From Euperipatoides rowelli (taxonomy: Eukaryota; Onychophora; Udeonychophora; Euonychophora; Peripatopsidae): a DNA stretch of 15,518 bases. The stretch lies in assembly GCA_003024985.2 (NCBI GenBank), contig PXIH01S0028337.1; one strand, given 5' to 3'. The notes beneath the pieces are model-generated. The model had not been told where the DNA came from. It made no database searches and was given only the letters and a program-made list of their open reading frames with translations. Positions 1 to 8,526 of the stretch are shown here, in pieces (position 1 is the stretch's first letter; each line of letters begins with the position of its first letter). The position numbers and the translations under genes were made by a program.

Positions 1-175
1 TTTTTTAAGTTGCCATCTTGGATTGTGGACCACCCTCTTGAATTATGGGTAATGTGTGCTGGAACCATCTATACTACTGCGCATGACTGTCCTAGAAACC
101 CCTACACCTACTGAGCATGCCTGTTTGAAAACCTAAAACAAAAATGACGTCATAATCAGCCTCGTTTTGAAAGTG
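1..175. repeat. Dispersed repeat fragment at left edge
   Basis: This stretch is richer in GC than what follows. Positions 13-46 (CCATCTTGGATTGTGGACC..., ending CTTGAATTAT) recur with a few changes at 14108-14142 in the same orientation, so it is a dispersed repeat rather than unique sequence. It also contains an internal near-duplication: CTACTGCGCATG at about 77-88 and CTACTGAGCATG at about 108-119. A TGACGTCA palindrome lies at 145-152 and an ATTGGC (inverted CCAAT) at 222-227. I see no open frame. The element class is unknown, and the ambiguous base near 178 limits further reading. Confidence 0.45.
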
Positions 176-714
176 TCCNCGAACCCCCATATTCTATCTA
201 CTACTGTGGATTCTGCTTGCTATTGGCTATATTTTAAAAATCACAGGATACTTTGGTCATGTTGGATTAACATTATTTTGTAGAATTTACATTTAAAGCT
301 AAAATTTAGACCTCAATTTAGTCAATTAACCGCTGTACATTTCTGATCATTCATCTTCGAGTCTTTATAAGTAGATTATTTCATCATCAATGAATAGTTG
401 ATTATGACATCATAATATTTTATAACAATAATAATATTTAGATCATGCATTTTTAATAACAAACTATAGAATATCTAAACAATAGTATTTTTGTTGTTTA
501 TATAGAGTAGCTTATTAAATAGAATCAAAATACAAAAATAACAGAAAACTGTGTACCATTTTAAAATACATCTTTATAATAAAATTGAATAGCCTATATA
601 ATACTATAACAAATATAATAAAGAAAAAAATCATCACTGTTTGCTTTATATCAAAAATAACAAACTGAAAAATTTTACATTAAATAATTATTAATTTGTT
701 TTTTGTTTTTCAAA
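176..714. other. AT-rich non-coding stretch
   Basis: I see no exon with acceptable splice sites, no transposon termini and no conserved protein in six frames. The composition is strongly AT-rich with many short A and T runs. An upstream exon of the WDR46 gene could be hidden here, but nothing supports one. Confidence 0.5.
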
Positions 715-825
715 CAGGGTTGTACCATTTTGGAATAGTTTACCAGACATCTAAGTTAGTTGAATCTTTTAAACATAGGTTAGATGATTTTATAGATTGT
801 TTAAGCATGGATGAATAAATAATAG
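715..825 (+). pseudogene. LINE reverse-transcriptase 3' end scrap
   Basis: The plus strand reads VVPFWNSLPDI, then two stops, then IFKHRLDDFIDCLSMDE and a stop. The pattern (W)NSLP...FK.RLD just before the stop is the C-terminal signature of CR1/Jockey-type LINE ORF2 proteins, where the last residues follow the endonuclease/RT polypeptide. Only about 35 residues remain, so this is a heavily 5'-truncated copy. The downstream AATAAATAATAGG may be what is left of its tail. The identification rests on a short but characteristic motif. Confidence 0.6.
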
Positions 826-899
826 GATAGCAATCTCCAACAAGTTAAATTTTATCTATAGGAATATAGACTATTATTGATCTAAATTGTTTGTTTTTA

Positions 900-1000
900 T
901 TTTGGAATAGATTGGAAAAAATGTAGCGAAGCTAGTTACATCTGTTGATTATTTTAAGCATAGGTTAAGGGGTTTAACTAGTTATGCAATGTAATGGGTT
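900..1000 (+). pseudogene. Second LINE reverse-transcriptase 3' end scrap
   Basis: The plus strand reads FWNRLEKNVAKLV, SVDYFKHRLRGLTSYAM and then a stop. This is the same C-terminal pattern (WN.L......FKHRL) as the scrap about 100 bases upstream, and it shares the FKHRL string with it. It is either a separate 5'-truncated insertion of a related LINE or a local duplication. No start, RT motif or intact frame is present. Confidence 0.5.
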
Positions 1001-1390
1001 TATAATCGTTGATAATTCTTTTAATTAAAATTCCCAAAATTCAAAGGGAGACAAAATATATTATAAAATATACAGTAGTAGACCTATACTGTGTATAAAC
1101 AAAAAAAAAAAAAGTATTATATTTGGACCAGAGACAACGTTTCTGGACTATGGTCTTTTGTTATCTGGTATATTTGTATTTATATTTTTATCTGATTATG
1201 GAGTTTATGATTTTTCTTATTTATTTCTAAATGGGAAAATCATACATTTTGACATTGGTAGACAATGATGAATATTGGCTAGAACTTAGACCACAACTTT
1301 TTTCCCCTTACTACTGAGAATCCACAATTCCACACCATTCCACCATTCACTTCTTTGTATTTTTATGGTAATATAATTTCTAACATGCAA
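1001..1390. other. AT-rich non-coding stretch
   Basis: This holds simple AT-rich sequence, including a 13-base A run at about 1101-1113. I see no gene, inverted-repeat terminus or recognisable protein fragment. Confidence 0.5.
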
Positions 1391-1392
1391 TA

Positions 1393-1870
1393 CAGTTAAT
1401 TCTTGATTTACATGGGTTGGTTCTTGAAAATAGCGTGCAAATAGAAAACGTGTATATCAAACATAAATTGCCATTAAGAAATAATGCAAATGCTAAGGAT
1501 TATGTGAAGTGATGAAAACAAAAATATTTGTTTTATTCAACTTATTATTTTTAACCTCTTGTTAGGTAAAATTTACTAAAAATTGTTCTTGTAAATATGG
1601 GTATTAGCGAAGGGATGAATTTGAATTTAGGCTAGTTGCATCACGAAAAATACATTACCTTAAAGAATTTCAATCAATAGAAATTTATATCATTAAACAA
1701 AAGCATAGAAGCTTAATTACTGTTTCATTTTGACAGCTTTTCATTGACATTTTTATTCATAATTTCAAATAATTTATTTATGTACTGTAATTTGAGGAGT
1801 GGCAGTAATTCTTAAATCATGTTATTCCAAATACATGTAAATCAAATCTGTTTCAATTAAGAATTAACTG
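1393..1870. mobile_element. Tigger/pogo-like MITE (478 bp)
   Basis: The left end begins CAGTTAATTCTTGATTTACA and the right end finishes with its reverse complement: TGTAAATCAA, a 13-base interruption, then AAGAATTAACTG. Both ends are flanked by TA (1391-1392 and 1871-1872), the target-site duplication of Tc1/mariner/pogo elements. CAGTT...CTTGATTTAC also resembles the general form of pogo/Tigger termini. The interior has no transposase frame, so this is a non-autonomous copy. The right inverted repeat has suffered a 13-base insertion (about 1845-1857). The termini and TA are seen directly; the superfamily assignment is inferred. Confidence 0.75.
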
Positions 1871-2002
1871 TAGTTGGATTTATTGGCTGAGGATTATTCC
1901 TCTGATCAACTTTTCATTTATAGATTTATAGTAACATTATTGTTGCATTTCTGATTTCTAATTTTTGTTGCTCATAACATTTTCAAATGTATATATTTTT
2001 AG

Positions 2003-2095
2003 ACAAGTCAAAAGGATGGTGAAACAATTTTCCATTCAAAGAAAGATGATAAATCAATAAAGCAGTTTAAAAGGAAGAAAAAACGTCAATTAGAG
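2003..2095 (+). CDS. WDR46: WDR46/Utp7 exon: lysine-rich N-terminal segment
   Basis: This is a 93-base internal exon of 31 codons, open in one frame. It has a TATATTTTTAG acceptor and a GAG|GTTTGT donor, so both boundaries are phase 0. It reads from TSQKDGETIF to FKRKKKRQLE and ends in a strongly basic cluster, as expected for the low-complexity N-terminal tail of this nucleolar protein. Joined to the next exon it gives RQLE-RDPFPGPAPV, where RDPFPGPAPV is diagnostic. WDR46 (BING4, yeast Utp7) belongs to the small-subunit processome that processes pre-18S rRNA. The tail is poorly conserved between animals, so this exon rests on splice sites, frame and composition. The donor lacks the usual GTAAGT. 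An upstream exon with the start codon was not found. Confidence 0.7.
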
Positions 2096-2127
2096 GTTTG
2101 TAAAAAAAAATTTTTTTTTTTTTGATA

Positions 2128-2290
2128 CATCAGATTAGATCTGGGTAAAATTGTGTGCATTCATTTTGATTTTGTAATGTTATCAAAGTCACTTCTAATA
2201 TTGTGTATATTGTTGTTGATTTTATAATGACTTTAAGGTCACTTGTGATCAGATATGATTAAGGTTGTAAGTATTTCATTACATAATTTA
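2128..2290 (+). repeat. Degenerate intron repeat, left block
   Basis: About two decayed units begin with a core resembling AGATCTGGGTAAAATTGTG, followed by TTTTGATTTTGTAATG and TATCAAAGTCACTT. The second unit ends with GATCAGATATGATTAAGG. The same core and follow-on words occur in order in the block at 10830-11145. The unit is roughly 65-75 bases and highly diverged. A T run at about 2110-2123 borders the left side. Confidence 0.6.
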
Positions 2291-2560
2291 ATCAATGGTA
2301 GATTGAGGACATTACCACATTAAAACAGGGCTTATCGCTTCCCCTTCTCCCTTAAAGGATTGACTTATAATGGCATACGACTATCACATGATCATCAAAT
2401 TAATGTTGTATAGGTTCAAAGCAAATACTAAATAATTATCAATTTATAATAAAATTTGATTTTAAAAATTAATTTAAAGGAATGAAATGAGTCAAATGTA
2501 TTTTCATAAACTGTATAATGGCTTGCCTNGTATTTTGAAGATGGTAAACTCCTCAATCAG
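2291..2560. other. Non-coding stretch
   Basis: I see no supported feature here: no splice-flanked open frame, no transposon terminus and no protein similarity. One ambiguous base lies near 2529. Confidence 0.5.
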
Positions 2561-3290
2561 GTCCTCGTAGTCAAATCGGTTACCAGTCAAATGTTTAGAA
2601 TTGATAGGGAGTTCAAAGGTACAACTTTATTCTTTTTAGAGCTGAACTGTAAGACAGGTTTAAAACCTAGGCCAAAAAAAGAATGGTGTGTTAACACTAA
2701 GATTTATTATATAGGCGATTATGGCAATATTATTTATGATTTTATTATAGTAGATCAACTCTTACCAGGATTTATAGTATGGGACACAATTTGGGTTCCA
2801 GGTTGAAGTATAAGTCCGGTGATTATATCAATCCATTGTTTTACTGGTCATCACTGTTGGGAGGATTGATTGTACAGCTGAATACTTATTGGCTGGACTC
2901 TGGTTTTGGTTGCAGTCAATATCTGGATTCAGAGTTAAGGAGTGACTGAAGACTTTAATGGCAAAAAAGCCTTGATATTCTATTCCCAATCTTTTTATAT
3001 TCCTCAGTCATATTTTCAGGATTCAGGACAAAGTAGCTTGAAGTGTAGAACAGTCAATAAGCATATGAAGTACTGTAGAGCTAAATGGTTTCATAGTGGT
3101 CTAAATGAATCTGGGATGGTTCCATCCGGGACAGCTAGTTGTAGTTGTTCTGCTCTGATGATGTAATAGGATTGTATTTGTTTAAAAGGGCTGCTAGGCT
3201 TTTAAGATTCAAAATATCTTTTAGCCAGAGCACTTTTATAGTTCTGCACCTGGTAAGAGTTTTATAGTTTATTTTGAGGATCTAAGCTGG
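2561..3290 (+). repeat. Unassigned repeat-like block with tRNA-like head
   Basis: This block is less AT-rich than its surroundings and has two modest plus-strand frames (2591-2806, 71 residues; 2942-3166, 74 residues) that match no family I know and lack start context. Its first bases, TCCTCGTAGTCAAATCGGTTA, resemble the 5' half of an animal tRNA-Asp. TAGTCAAATCGG (2568-2579) fits a pol III A box at 10 of 12 positions, and AGTTCAAAGG at about 2610 is a poor B-box match at nearly the tRNA spacing (42 against about 44). No 3' acceptor strand pairs with the head, so it is not a tRNA gene. A tRNA-headed SINE-like or composite repeat is possible; otherwise it is unclassified. Confidence 0.3.
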
Positions 3291-3371
3291 TTTTTATTTA
3301 TTACTGTCAATTTATTTATATTAGGTATATTTATTAACGCAAAAATACAAGAACAATATTAACAATCATTC

Positions 3372-3405
3372 ATAAGGCCTTAGCCCAGTTGGATGTAGGC
3401 CTTAT
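3372..3405 (-). other. Hairpin in the 3' UTR of LINE A
   Basis: ATAAGGCCT (3372-3380) and AGGCCTTAT (3397-3405) form a perfect 9-bp stem around a 16-base loop. It lies about 75 bases downstream of the end of the RT frame on the minus strand. Many LINEs end in a stem-loop recognised by their own reverse transcriptase, which is the likely role here. The word TGTAGGCCTT also occurs in the 3' UTR of LINE C near 6165-6174. Confidence 0.6.
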
Positions 3406-3479
3406 TTACATTTTAATATATTAATTACTGTAATTAGTTATTTAAAGCATTAATCATTGAAGGAATAGGTGATGATTTA

Positions 3480-4057
3480 TATCTTTTAGTCTTTATATAT
3501 TATGGAACAAAAAAATTTATCAGCTTGTCTTGTATTGATACCAGAAACATCCAACCTATGCATCGGCTTATTAGAAGGGAACTCTTCAAGAAAATTAGTA
3601 GCAAAATTCCCTAATAATTTCAATCAATGTTTAAGAGATTCAACTCCACAAAAATCTAAAGCATTGTCATAGTCCATATTGTTATCTCCAAGAATAATCT
3701 TAAGGGATCTGAACCCCCTCAATACTATTACATTACGCTTTAGTTATGGCTGATCCCCATGCAGTACAGCAATATTCCATCAAGGGTCTAATGTAAGTAG
3801 TGTATACTGCCACCAGAAACCTGTGATCAGAATTAAGTGCTCTTAATTTATATAATAATAAAAAAAAATTTGCTGAATTTTTTAATATTTCTTCAATATA
3901 ATAATCCCATTTAAAGTTATTTTGAACTTGTAACCCCAAAATCTTGCAGTGATCTTTTAATTGGAAAATTTAATCCATCTATGTCAATTTTTTCCCTTGA
4001 GAAATTATGTATCATAATACATGATTTTTTTTTAAATTTAAATGCATACCCCTGATA
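3480..4057 (-). pseudogene. LINE A reverse transcriptase, thumb to C-terminus
   Basis: The minus strand carries MHLNLKK, the conserved segment after motif C, then a frame of 68 residues (3939-3733) containing NNFKWDYYIEEIL and VYTTYIRPLMEYCCTAW. The latter is the classic Y.T.IRP.LEY....W motif of CR1/Jockey LINE polymerases. A frameshift follows, then GDNNMDYDNALDFCGVESL, one stop, and NFATNFLEEFPSN. These match the usual ORF2 tail order. At least two frame breaks make it non-functional. It is contiguous with 4714-5110 once the inserted element is removed. Confidence 0.85.
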
Positions 4058-4088
4058 CAGGCTTTCAGATAAGGGGTATTTTGGCATC

Positions 4089-4112
4089 ATTTATTATTAT
4101 TATTATTATTTA
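4089..4112. repeat. (TTA)n microsatellite
   Basis: This is a short run of about seven TTA units just inside the left inverted repeat of the element at 4058-4713. Such runs are common in non-autonomous elements and carry no coding meaning. Confidence 0.8.
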
Positions 4113-4440
4113 CGCCCTAATTTTACAAAAAAAAACACTTGGGAAAATTATTATAGCCATCAATCGAAAGTCAATAGACATATCTTAGGTGGCATATAAT
4201 TTCTCAAGACTTCAAAGCACAAATCTAGAGTCGTCAATAATAATTATTTAATACACTTAAAATGAAAAAATATTAAAAATATTTATATATCGGTTAATAT
4301 AATATACAGTATATTACGAAAGGTAACAGCATTTTTAAATCTTTTGATAACTGCCTACTGTATATACACTGATATACAATAAGCAACTGTACACTGGTGT
4401 AATTATCTAATATAATAAAAGGCCAGTTTGGTCATGCATT

Positions 4441-4570
4441 ATTAGGTATTCTTAGGTACTCTTAGATATTCTTAGGTACTCTTAGGTATTCTTAGGTAAT
4501 CCTATGTATTCTTAGGTACTCTTAGGTATTCTTAGGTACTCTTAGGTATTCTTTGGTATTATTAGGTATG
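4441..4570 (+). repeat. Decamer tandem array (10/20-bp period)
   Basis: Thirteen consecutive decamers run in register, mostly alternating CTTAGGTATT and CTTAGGTACT, so the higher-order period is 20 bases. The ends are more degenerate (ATTAGGTATT, CTTTGGTATT, ATTAGGTATG). The array lies wholly inside the 656-bp inverted-repeat element and can be taken as its internal minisatellite. Spacers do not differ from repeats, which excludes CRISPR. Confidence 0.9.
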
Positions 4571-4713
4571 TTTAGAACTTTTGGTTAAAAACATCATGGA
4601 AGTTATTTGATTTCCATGTTAGAATTATGGCAGTCAATCAAATTGTTTGACTACCACCTTAAAATTTTAGGGAGTCAATGGAATTCATCATCGAATAATT
4701 ATCTGAAAGCCTG

Positions 4714-5110
4714 CTGATACAATTGAATCTGTTTCAATTTTCATCAATAGCATCTCTGATAATATCTAATTTTTTTTGTCTCCTAAACAACAAATAGCCG
4801 TTAGATCATCAATATATTTATATCTTCCCTCAATACCACCAGCAATACCATTTGTTGTTATAATAAAAATCAATGAGCTGAAAACAGAACCCTGTGGTAT
4901 TCTGTTATATTGCACATAATTATATGAATCTCCTGAAATAAGAAGTTTTAAACATTGGCATCTTTCACTTATAAATGATGATAACCATCTAGCAATCGTA
5001 GGAGGGGGATTCATTGAATGTAGCAATCTCATTTGATATTTTTTTGTAAAAGCGGCCTATTTCTGTTACTGATTGATCCCGTGATTTCCCAGGAAAGTTT
5101 ATAATTGCAT
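4714..5110 (-). pseudogene. LINE A reverse transcriptase, motifs B and C
   Basis: The minus-strand frame 5032-4766 (88 residues) contains PPPTIARWLSSFISER, then RIPQGSVFSSLIFII (motif B, 4903-4860) and KYIDD (motif C, catalytic YIDD at 4805-4816). These are the palm motifs of non-LTR reverse transcriptases. The two Asp of motif C are present. Motif B has degraded residues (SVFSSL where SVLGPL is usual). Motif A with the first catalytic Asp is missing upstream, where 5033-5110 gives only weak matches, so the enzyme is dead. The frame then breaks before the junction with the inserted element. Confidence 0.85.
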
Positions 5111-5599
5111 TTTTTTATAGTGCCAGTACATTTATTTATCATTTGGTATTGATTGGAATATCTATCATAAAGTCTTTAGCAATTTATTCATAATCGCAAC
5201 TTTGCCATAATAATTGAAAATGTTCATTTATTTATTTTATTACCCTACCTAGTGTTAGCTGAATAATATGGTTAGCAACCTTACTAATAATTGAAATACA
5301 ATATACTGTAGCCTATATGGTGTATTTTGATAATACACTATATTTGGAATACAAAATAATAATAGTACTAATGTATTTATCATTTTATATAATAAATAAT
5401 CATTTTAGTTAGGAATACATTCACATACTGTAAATATTATAATACAGTACTCTGTTGTACAGTCAGGCATTACTGCCTGTCTTTGTCTAATTCTAAAAAA
5501 ACTGTCCTTTGACTATTCAATAATTATTATATATGGATTATTCATTATTTAAATGTGACAATAAATTGTTTATTGTACTGTACTAATATAAAGTATTGG
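5111..5599. other. AT-rich stretch between LINE A and LINE C
   Basis: I see no gene. Small palindromic words such as TACTGTA/TACAGTA (5426-5432 and 5443-5449) recur here and elsewhere in the window without forming a convincing element terminus. Confidence 0.5.
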
Positions 5600-6235
5600 T
5601 TTTAATACTTTTTTTCTACCCGGATGTAGCGCCAGTAATGGCCGCTTGTTTTTTTCCAAGTGTAAATGACTATGCCAATTCCGCTTGGTTTGTGCTTAAT
5701 AAAAACGATGAAATTAAATTTTATAAACAAATTAGAAGACTTTTTAAATCTGTCTATGGTCTGAGTCATTTAGATTTTGATTCGAGACGTGACGAATTAA
5801 AAGTACTAACGACTCTTAAATTTAGAAAAATTAGAGGAGATGTGATATTTCTTTTTTAAGAAATAGTAAATTAAGAAATAGTAAATAGTAATGTAAGAAA
5901 ACTTTTTGTTCTTGATTCCAGAAGTGGCAGAAGAGGTCATAAATTTAAAATTTTGATAAACTACAGACGTAGTAAAAGAAAGTCATTTATGATTTTTAAT
6001 AGTGTATCTAATATACGGAACAATTTGAATTGTGAAGCAGATGTTTTCAATTCAATTCATAATTTTAAAATTTTTCTTGACAATTATTTGAGCAACTTCA
6101 TACAGTGATTTTACTATTTAATATATTTGTGGATTTTGTATGCTTATATGTATTGATTTTTTATGTAGGCCTTTCCATGTAAAAGTCTTCAGACTTAATC
6201 ATGTAATCAAATAAATAATAAGTTAAGGACTAGCC
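5600..6235 (+). mobile_element. LINE C, 3' end of a non-LTR retrotransposon
   Basis: This is a 5'-truncated LINE copy in the same orientation as the host gene. It keeps the last part of ORF2 (to the stop at 6106-6108), a 3' UTR of about 125 bases with TGTAGGCCTTT (6165-6175) and a small AAGTC/GACTT hairpin (6183-6196), and a final AAATAAATAATAAG tail. No target duplication could be identified. It converges with LINE B, which lies on the opposite strand just to the right. Confidence 0.75.
5640..6108 (+). pseudogene. LINE C reverse transcriptase C-terminal domain
   Basis: The first open part (to 5859) reads PSVNDYANSAWFVLNKNDEI, FYKQIRRLFKSVYGLSHLDF and LKFRKIRGDVIFLF. This is the RR.TK...GL..L.Y..R...L.L.TL..RR.RGD pattern that follows the palm and thumb in CR1/Jockey ORF2 proteins. 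After a break it continues LDSRSGRRGHKFKILINYRR, SFMIFNSVSNIRNNLNCEAD and FKIFLDNYLSNFIQ, then a stop. In the usual family motif the N.RNNL string is WN.LP, so the Trp is lost. There are at least one frameshift and one stop. The apparent Met at 5596 is only where truncation begins and is not a gene start. Confidence 0.8.
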
Positions 6236-6650
6236 TACCATGATTTTAAATGTGCGAGTGAACTTAAATGATGCTTGGCCATGCCCCCGACTACATTTTC
6301 ATGTCAGCTAATAGGAAAGTCACCTACCTATACCTTCATTTGCTTACTGATCTCTAGAATTATTTTTATGCACATGCAATATAATAACAATACTGCAAAT
6401 TTATTTGCATTGCAATTATATTTTTAGCAATTTTGTAGTTTAATGCCGATCAAAAACTTTCTTAATATATGGAAAGAATCTGATGTGGGCGGAAATTTTT
6501 TATTTTTTCAAAAAATAGCATAAAAAACATTTGACGCGGTATAAAAATGTTGACGCAGGCGGTAACCAGAAACTATATTCCAACTTTTGGTGCCCTAAAG
6601 TAAATAATTTTGTATTAAGATTTAAAACAACATTTTAAAATACAAATATT
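6236..6650. other. Junction between convergent LINE C and LINE B
   Basis: Most of this is unremarkable AT-rich sequence. A GC-rich patch at about 6484-6565 holds TGGGCGG, TTGACGCGG and TTGACGCAGGCGG close together. I find no protein motif on either strand. It may be the decayed 3' end of LINE B or a separate insertion. Confidence 0.4.
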
Positions 6651-6659
6651 AAATCACCT

Positions 6660-7937
6660 CCAGATGATTCTTCTTATTGACGGAAAAAATATGCCATGTT
6701 TTATAAGTAAAAGTTTACGTGATTCAAAAGTTAATAACGAAAATCCTTTTATATACTGTACTTTGAAATACTTCTTAGAAAGCTATCCAATTTTTCAACA
6801 TCACCAGAGTTAACTATTTAATATGACACAGCATAATAAATAACTGTTGTAAATTAATATAAAAGTATTTATATTCATTTAAAAAAATATACTTTTTAAC
6901 ATATAATATTTTTTATACAATTTTGTAATCATAAAATCAATATGTGAAGAAAATGACAGCCTACTAGCTAGTATAATGCCCAAATCTTTATAAACAAATA
7001 CATTTTCAATTTTAAATCCATCAATAAAAAAATTCAAATCAATATCAACATTGCCCATCAACATACATTTAGTCTTAACATAATTTATTTCCAAATAATT
7101 ATCTCTCATCCATACGAAAATAAATCAATCTGCCTCTGAAATTCAGCAATTTCATCCGGAGTATCAATAACTGAAATTTTTTTTTATGTCATCCGCATAG
7201 CTAATGTTGTTACTGAAAGGAAGACTATGTAGGTCGGCTAAATATAAATTAAATAATAAAGCAGATAAAACTGCACCCTGAGGGACGCCGCGATTACTCC
7301 ATCCTACGTCAGACTATACCATTTATTCTAACAAAGGTATATTTATTAAAAATTCATATATCCATCTACATATCACAACAGAAATATTCATCTTGATCAT
7401 TTTGTTAATCGATCAATGCAAATTGCATCGAATGCACTTAATAAATCAAAAAACAATACCACTACTTTATGGCCTTGGTCTCTAAAATTCGTTAACATAT
7501 TATATGTATATAAATGACAGGTTTCAGTAGATCGGCCAGGTCTAAAACCACGCTGATATTCACTCAGATTACAATCAACATAGGGTTGCTTCAATAATAA
7601 TGTCAACCTTTTACAATTTGCAATTAGACAAACTTATCGGTCTATAATTCATAATATCTGATTTATTGTCTCTTTTGTAAATTGGTGGTGTTATAGTTTC
7701 TTTCCATGTTGTAGGAATTTTACCTTCTCTTAATGTTATGTTGTAAAAACTAGACATTAGTTTATAAAATTTGTTGGGAAATATCTTAATAATAAAATTT
7801 GGAACCTTATCAGTTCCAACAGAGAATGAATCCTTTAAATTACTAATAATTTTTTGTACCATAAAAGGGTTAACATCTTCAATAACATCTAAATTACAGT
7901 TATTAAACAATCTCTCTATATCATTCTCGTCAGACAC
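6660..7937 (-). pseudogene. LINE B ORF2: reverse transcriptase
   Basis: The domain is spread over several frames on the minus strand. The fingers carry NYRPISLSNCKL (YRPISL at 7629-7646), followed by SEYQRGFRPGRSTET. Motif A is FFDLLSAFDA (7427-7450), keeping the first catalytic Asp. Motif B is GVPQGAVLSALLFNLYLADL (GVPQGA at 7272-7289). Motif C is YADD (7188-7199), with both catalytic Asp. After it come YLEINYVKTKCMLMG and VYKDLGIILASRLSFSSHID (thumb region). The catalytic triad is therefore still readable but in different frames, with breaks near 7610, 7396 and 7180-7110 and decay beyond 6880. It would copy the element's own RNA by target-primed reverse transcription if intact. The exact clade is not assigned. 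Confidence 0.85.
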
Positions 7938-7939
7938 CC

Positions 7940-8526
7940 CCCAAACAACTACGGTATATTTTTGGGCAAAACAATATGCAATTTCAATAGAAGAAACAAC
8001 AATATTTCATCATTCACTTTTATATAATCTATTCTATTAACATTAAAACTTTTTTAATTTCTATACATATTATAAATAGCAAGAAGGGTCTTTTTTTATA
8101 TTTCTTTACATGTTGCTATGAAATTTTTCTTATTCAATCTTATTTGTCTAGTGACTAAATTATGCTGTTGCTTATACTGTATCTAATAAAATTTTCAAAT
8201 TTTTTATTTCTCAAATATCTTCTAAATAACTGAGCTTTTTTACATTTTAGTCTAATAAGATGTGAATCGGGCCAACCAGGATATCTTATTTTATATTGTT
8301 TATATAAATGCTTGGGAGTATAACGTTCAATCAAAGAAGACATATCTTTACTAAAATCTAGATATACTGCATCAAAATATTTATTATCAGCAGATATCTT
8401 TTCAAATAATTTAACAAGTGAGTGACCAAAATGTTCGATACCTGAATTTCTTTATAATTATAAAATTCAACAAAGTGAAAATTGACGTCACTATCGACTC
8501 CATATCTAAATTCACGCTGTATTACC
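7940..8526 (-). pseudogene. LINE B ORF2: linker between endonuclease and reverse transcriptase
   Basis: The clearest part is a minus-strand frame at 8343-8155 containing LIERYTPKHLYKQYKIRYPG, WPDSHLIRLKCKKAQLFRRY and LRNKKFENFIRYSI. The P.W....L..L...K..LFRRY pattern is the basic segment that connects the endonuclease to the reverse transcriptase in CR1/Jockey-type ORF2 proteins. The remainder, especially 7940-8150, is frameshifted and reads poorly, so small deletions are likely. Confidence 0.65.

Larger units (their letters stand above)
4058..4713. mobile_element. Inverted-repeat DNA element inserted in LINE A (656 bp)
   Basis: The termini are a perfect 15-base inverted repeat: CAGGCTTTCAGATAA at 4058-4072 and its reverse complement at 4699-4713. 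Flanking copies of CTGATA (4052-4057 and 4714-4719) look like a 6-base target duplication. If the ends are instead AGGC...GCCT, the flanks CCTGATAC and GCTGATAC would be an 8-base duplication with one mismatch, which would fit hAT (ends of CAG...CTG form). Removing it and one flank rejoins the LINE A reverse-transcriptase reading, so the insertion is younger than LINE A. The interior has a (TTA)n run and a decamer array and no transposase, so it is non-autonomous. It has no strand of its own. Confidence 0.85.
3310..5110 (-). mobile_element. LINE A, CR1/Jockey-type non-LTR retrotransposon, 5' truncated
   Basis: This is the reverse-transcriptase part of a non-LTR retrotransposon lying antisense to the host gene. 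Going 5' to 3' on the minus strand it has a possible remnant before the fingers (about 5110-5033), RT motif B and motif C (4903-4805), the thumb region (about 4057-3735) and the conserved tail of ORF2 (3735-3480). These are followed by a 3' UTR with a hairpin (3405-3372) and an AATAAA-like end near 3335. RT motif A is not recognisable, so an internal deletion is likely. The element is split between motif C and the MHLNLKK segment by a 656-bp inverted-repeat element at 4058-4713. No endonuclease or ORF1 is left. Confidence 0.8.

Noticed and set aside
145-227. TGACGTCA and inverted CCAAT as a promoter of the WDR46 gene
   Set aside because: They sit in or next to a dispersed repeat, and no first exon or start codon was found downstream in a fitting place.
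2561-2632. Functional tRNA-Asp gene
   Set aside because: No acceptor-stem partner, no intact anticodon arm and a poor B box; only the 5' half resembles a tRNA.
4441-4570. CRISPR-like array
   Set aside because: The unit is 10 bases with no variable spacers, in a eukaryotic intron.
5426-5449. TACTGTA/TACAGTA inverted pair as a MITE end or regulatory hairpin
   Set aside because: It is short and AT-rich, the same words are scattered through the window, and there is no target duplication.
5596-5640. Met at 5596 as a gene start
   Set aside because: The residues before about 5660 show no family match and the frame joins a truncated LINE; the Met is incidental.
7771-8040. Plus-strand open frame of 89 codons
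   Set aside because: It is antisense to the LINE B reverse-transcriptase fingers region and has no recognisable protein character of its own.
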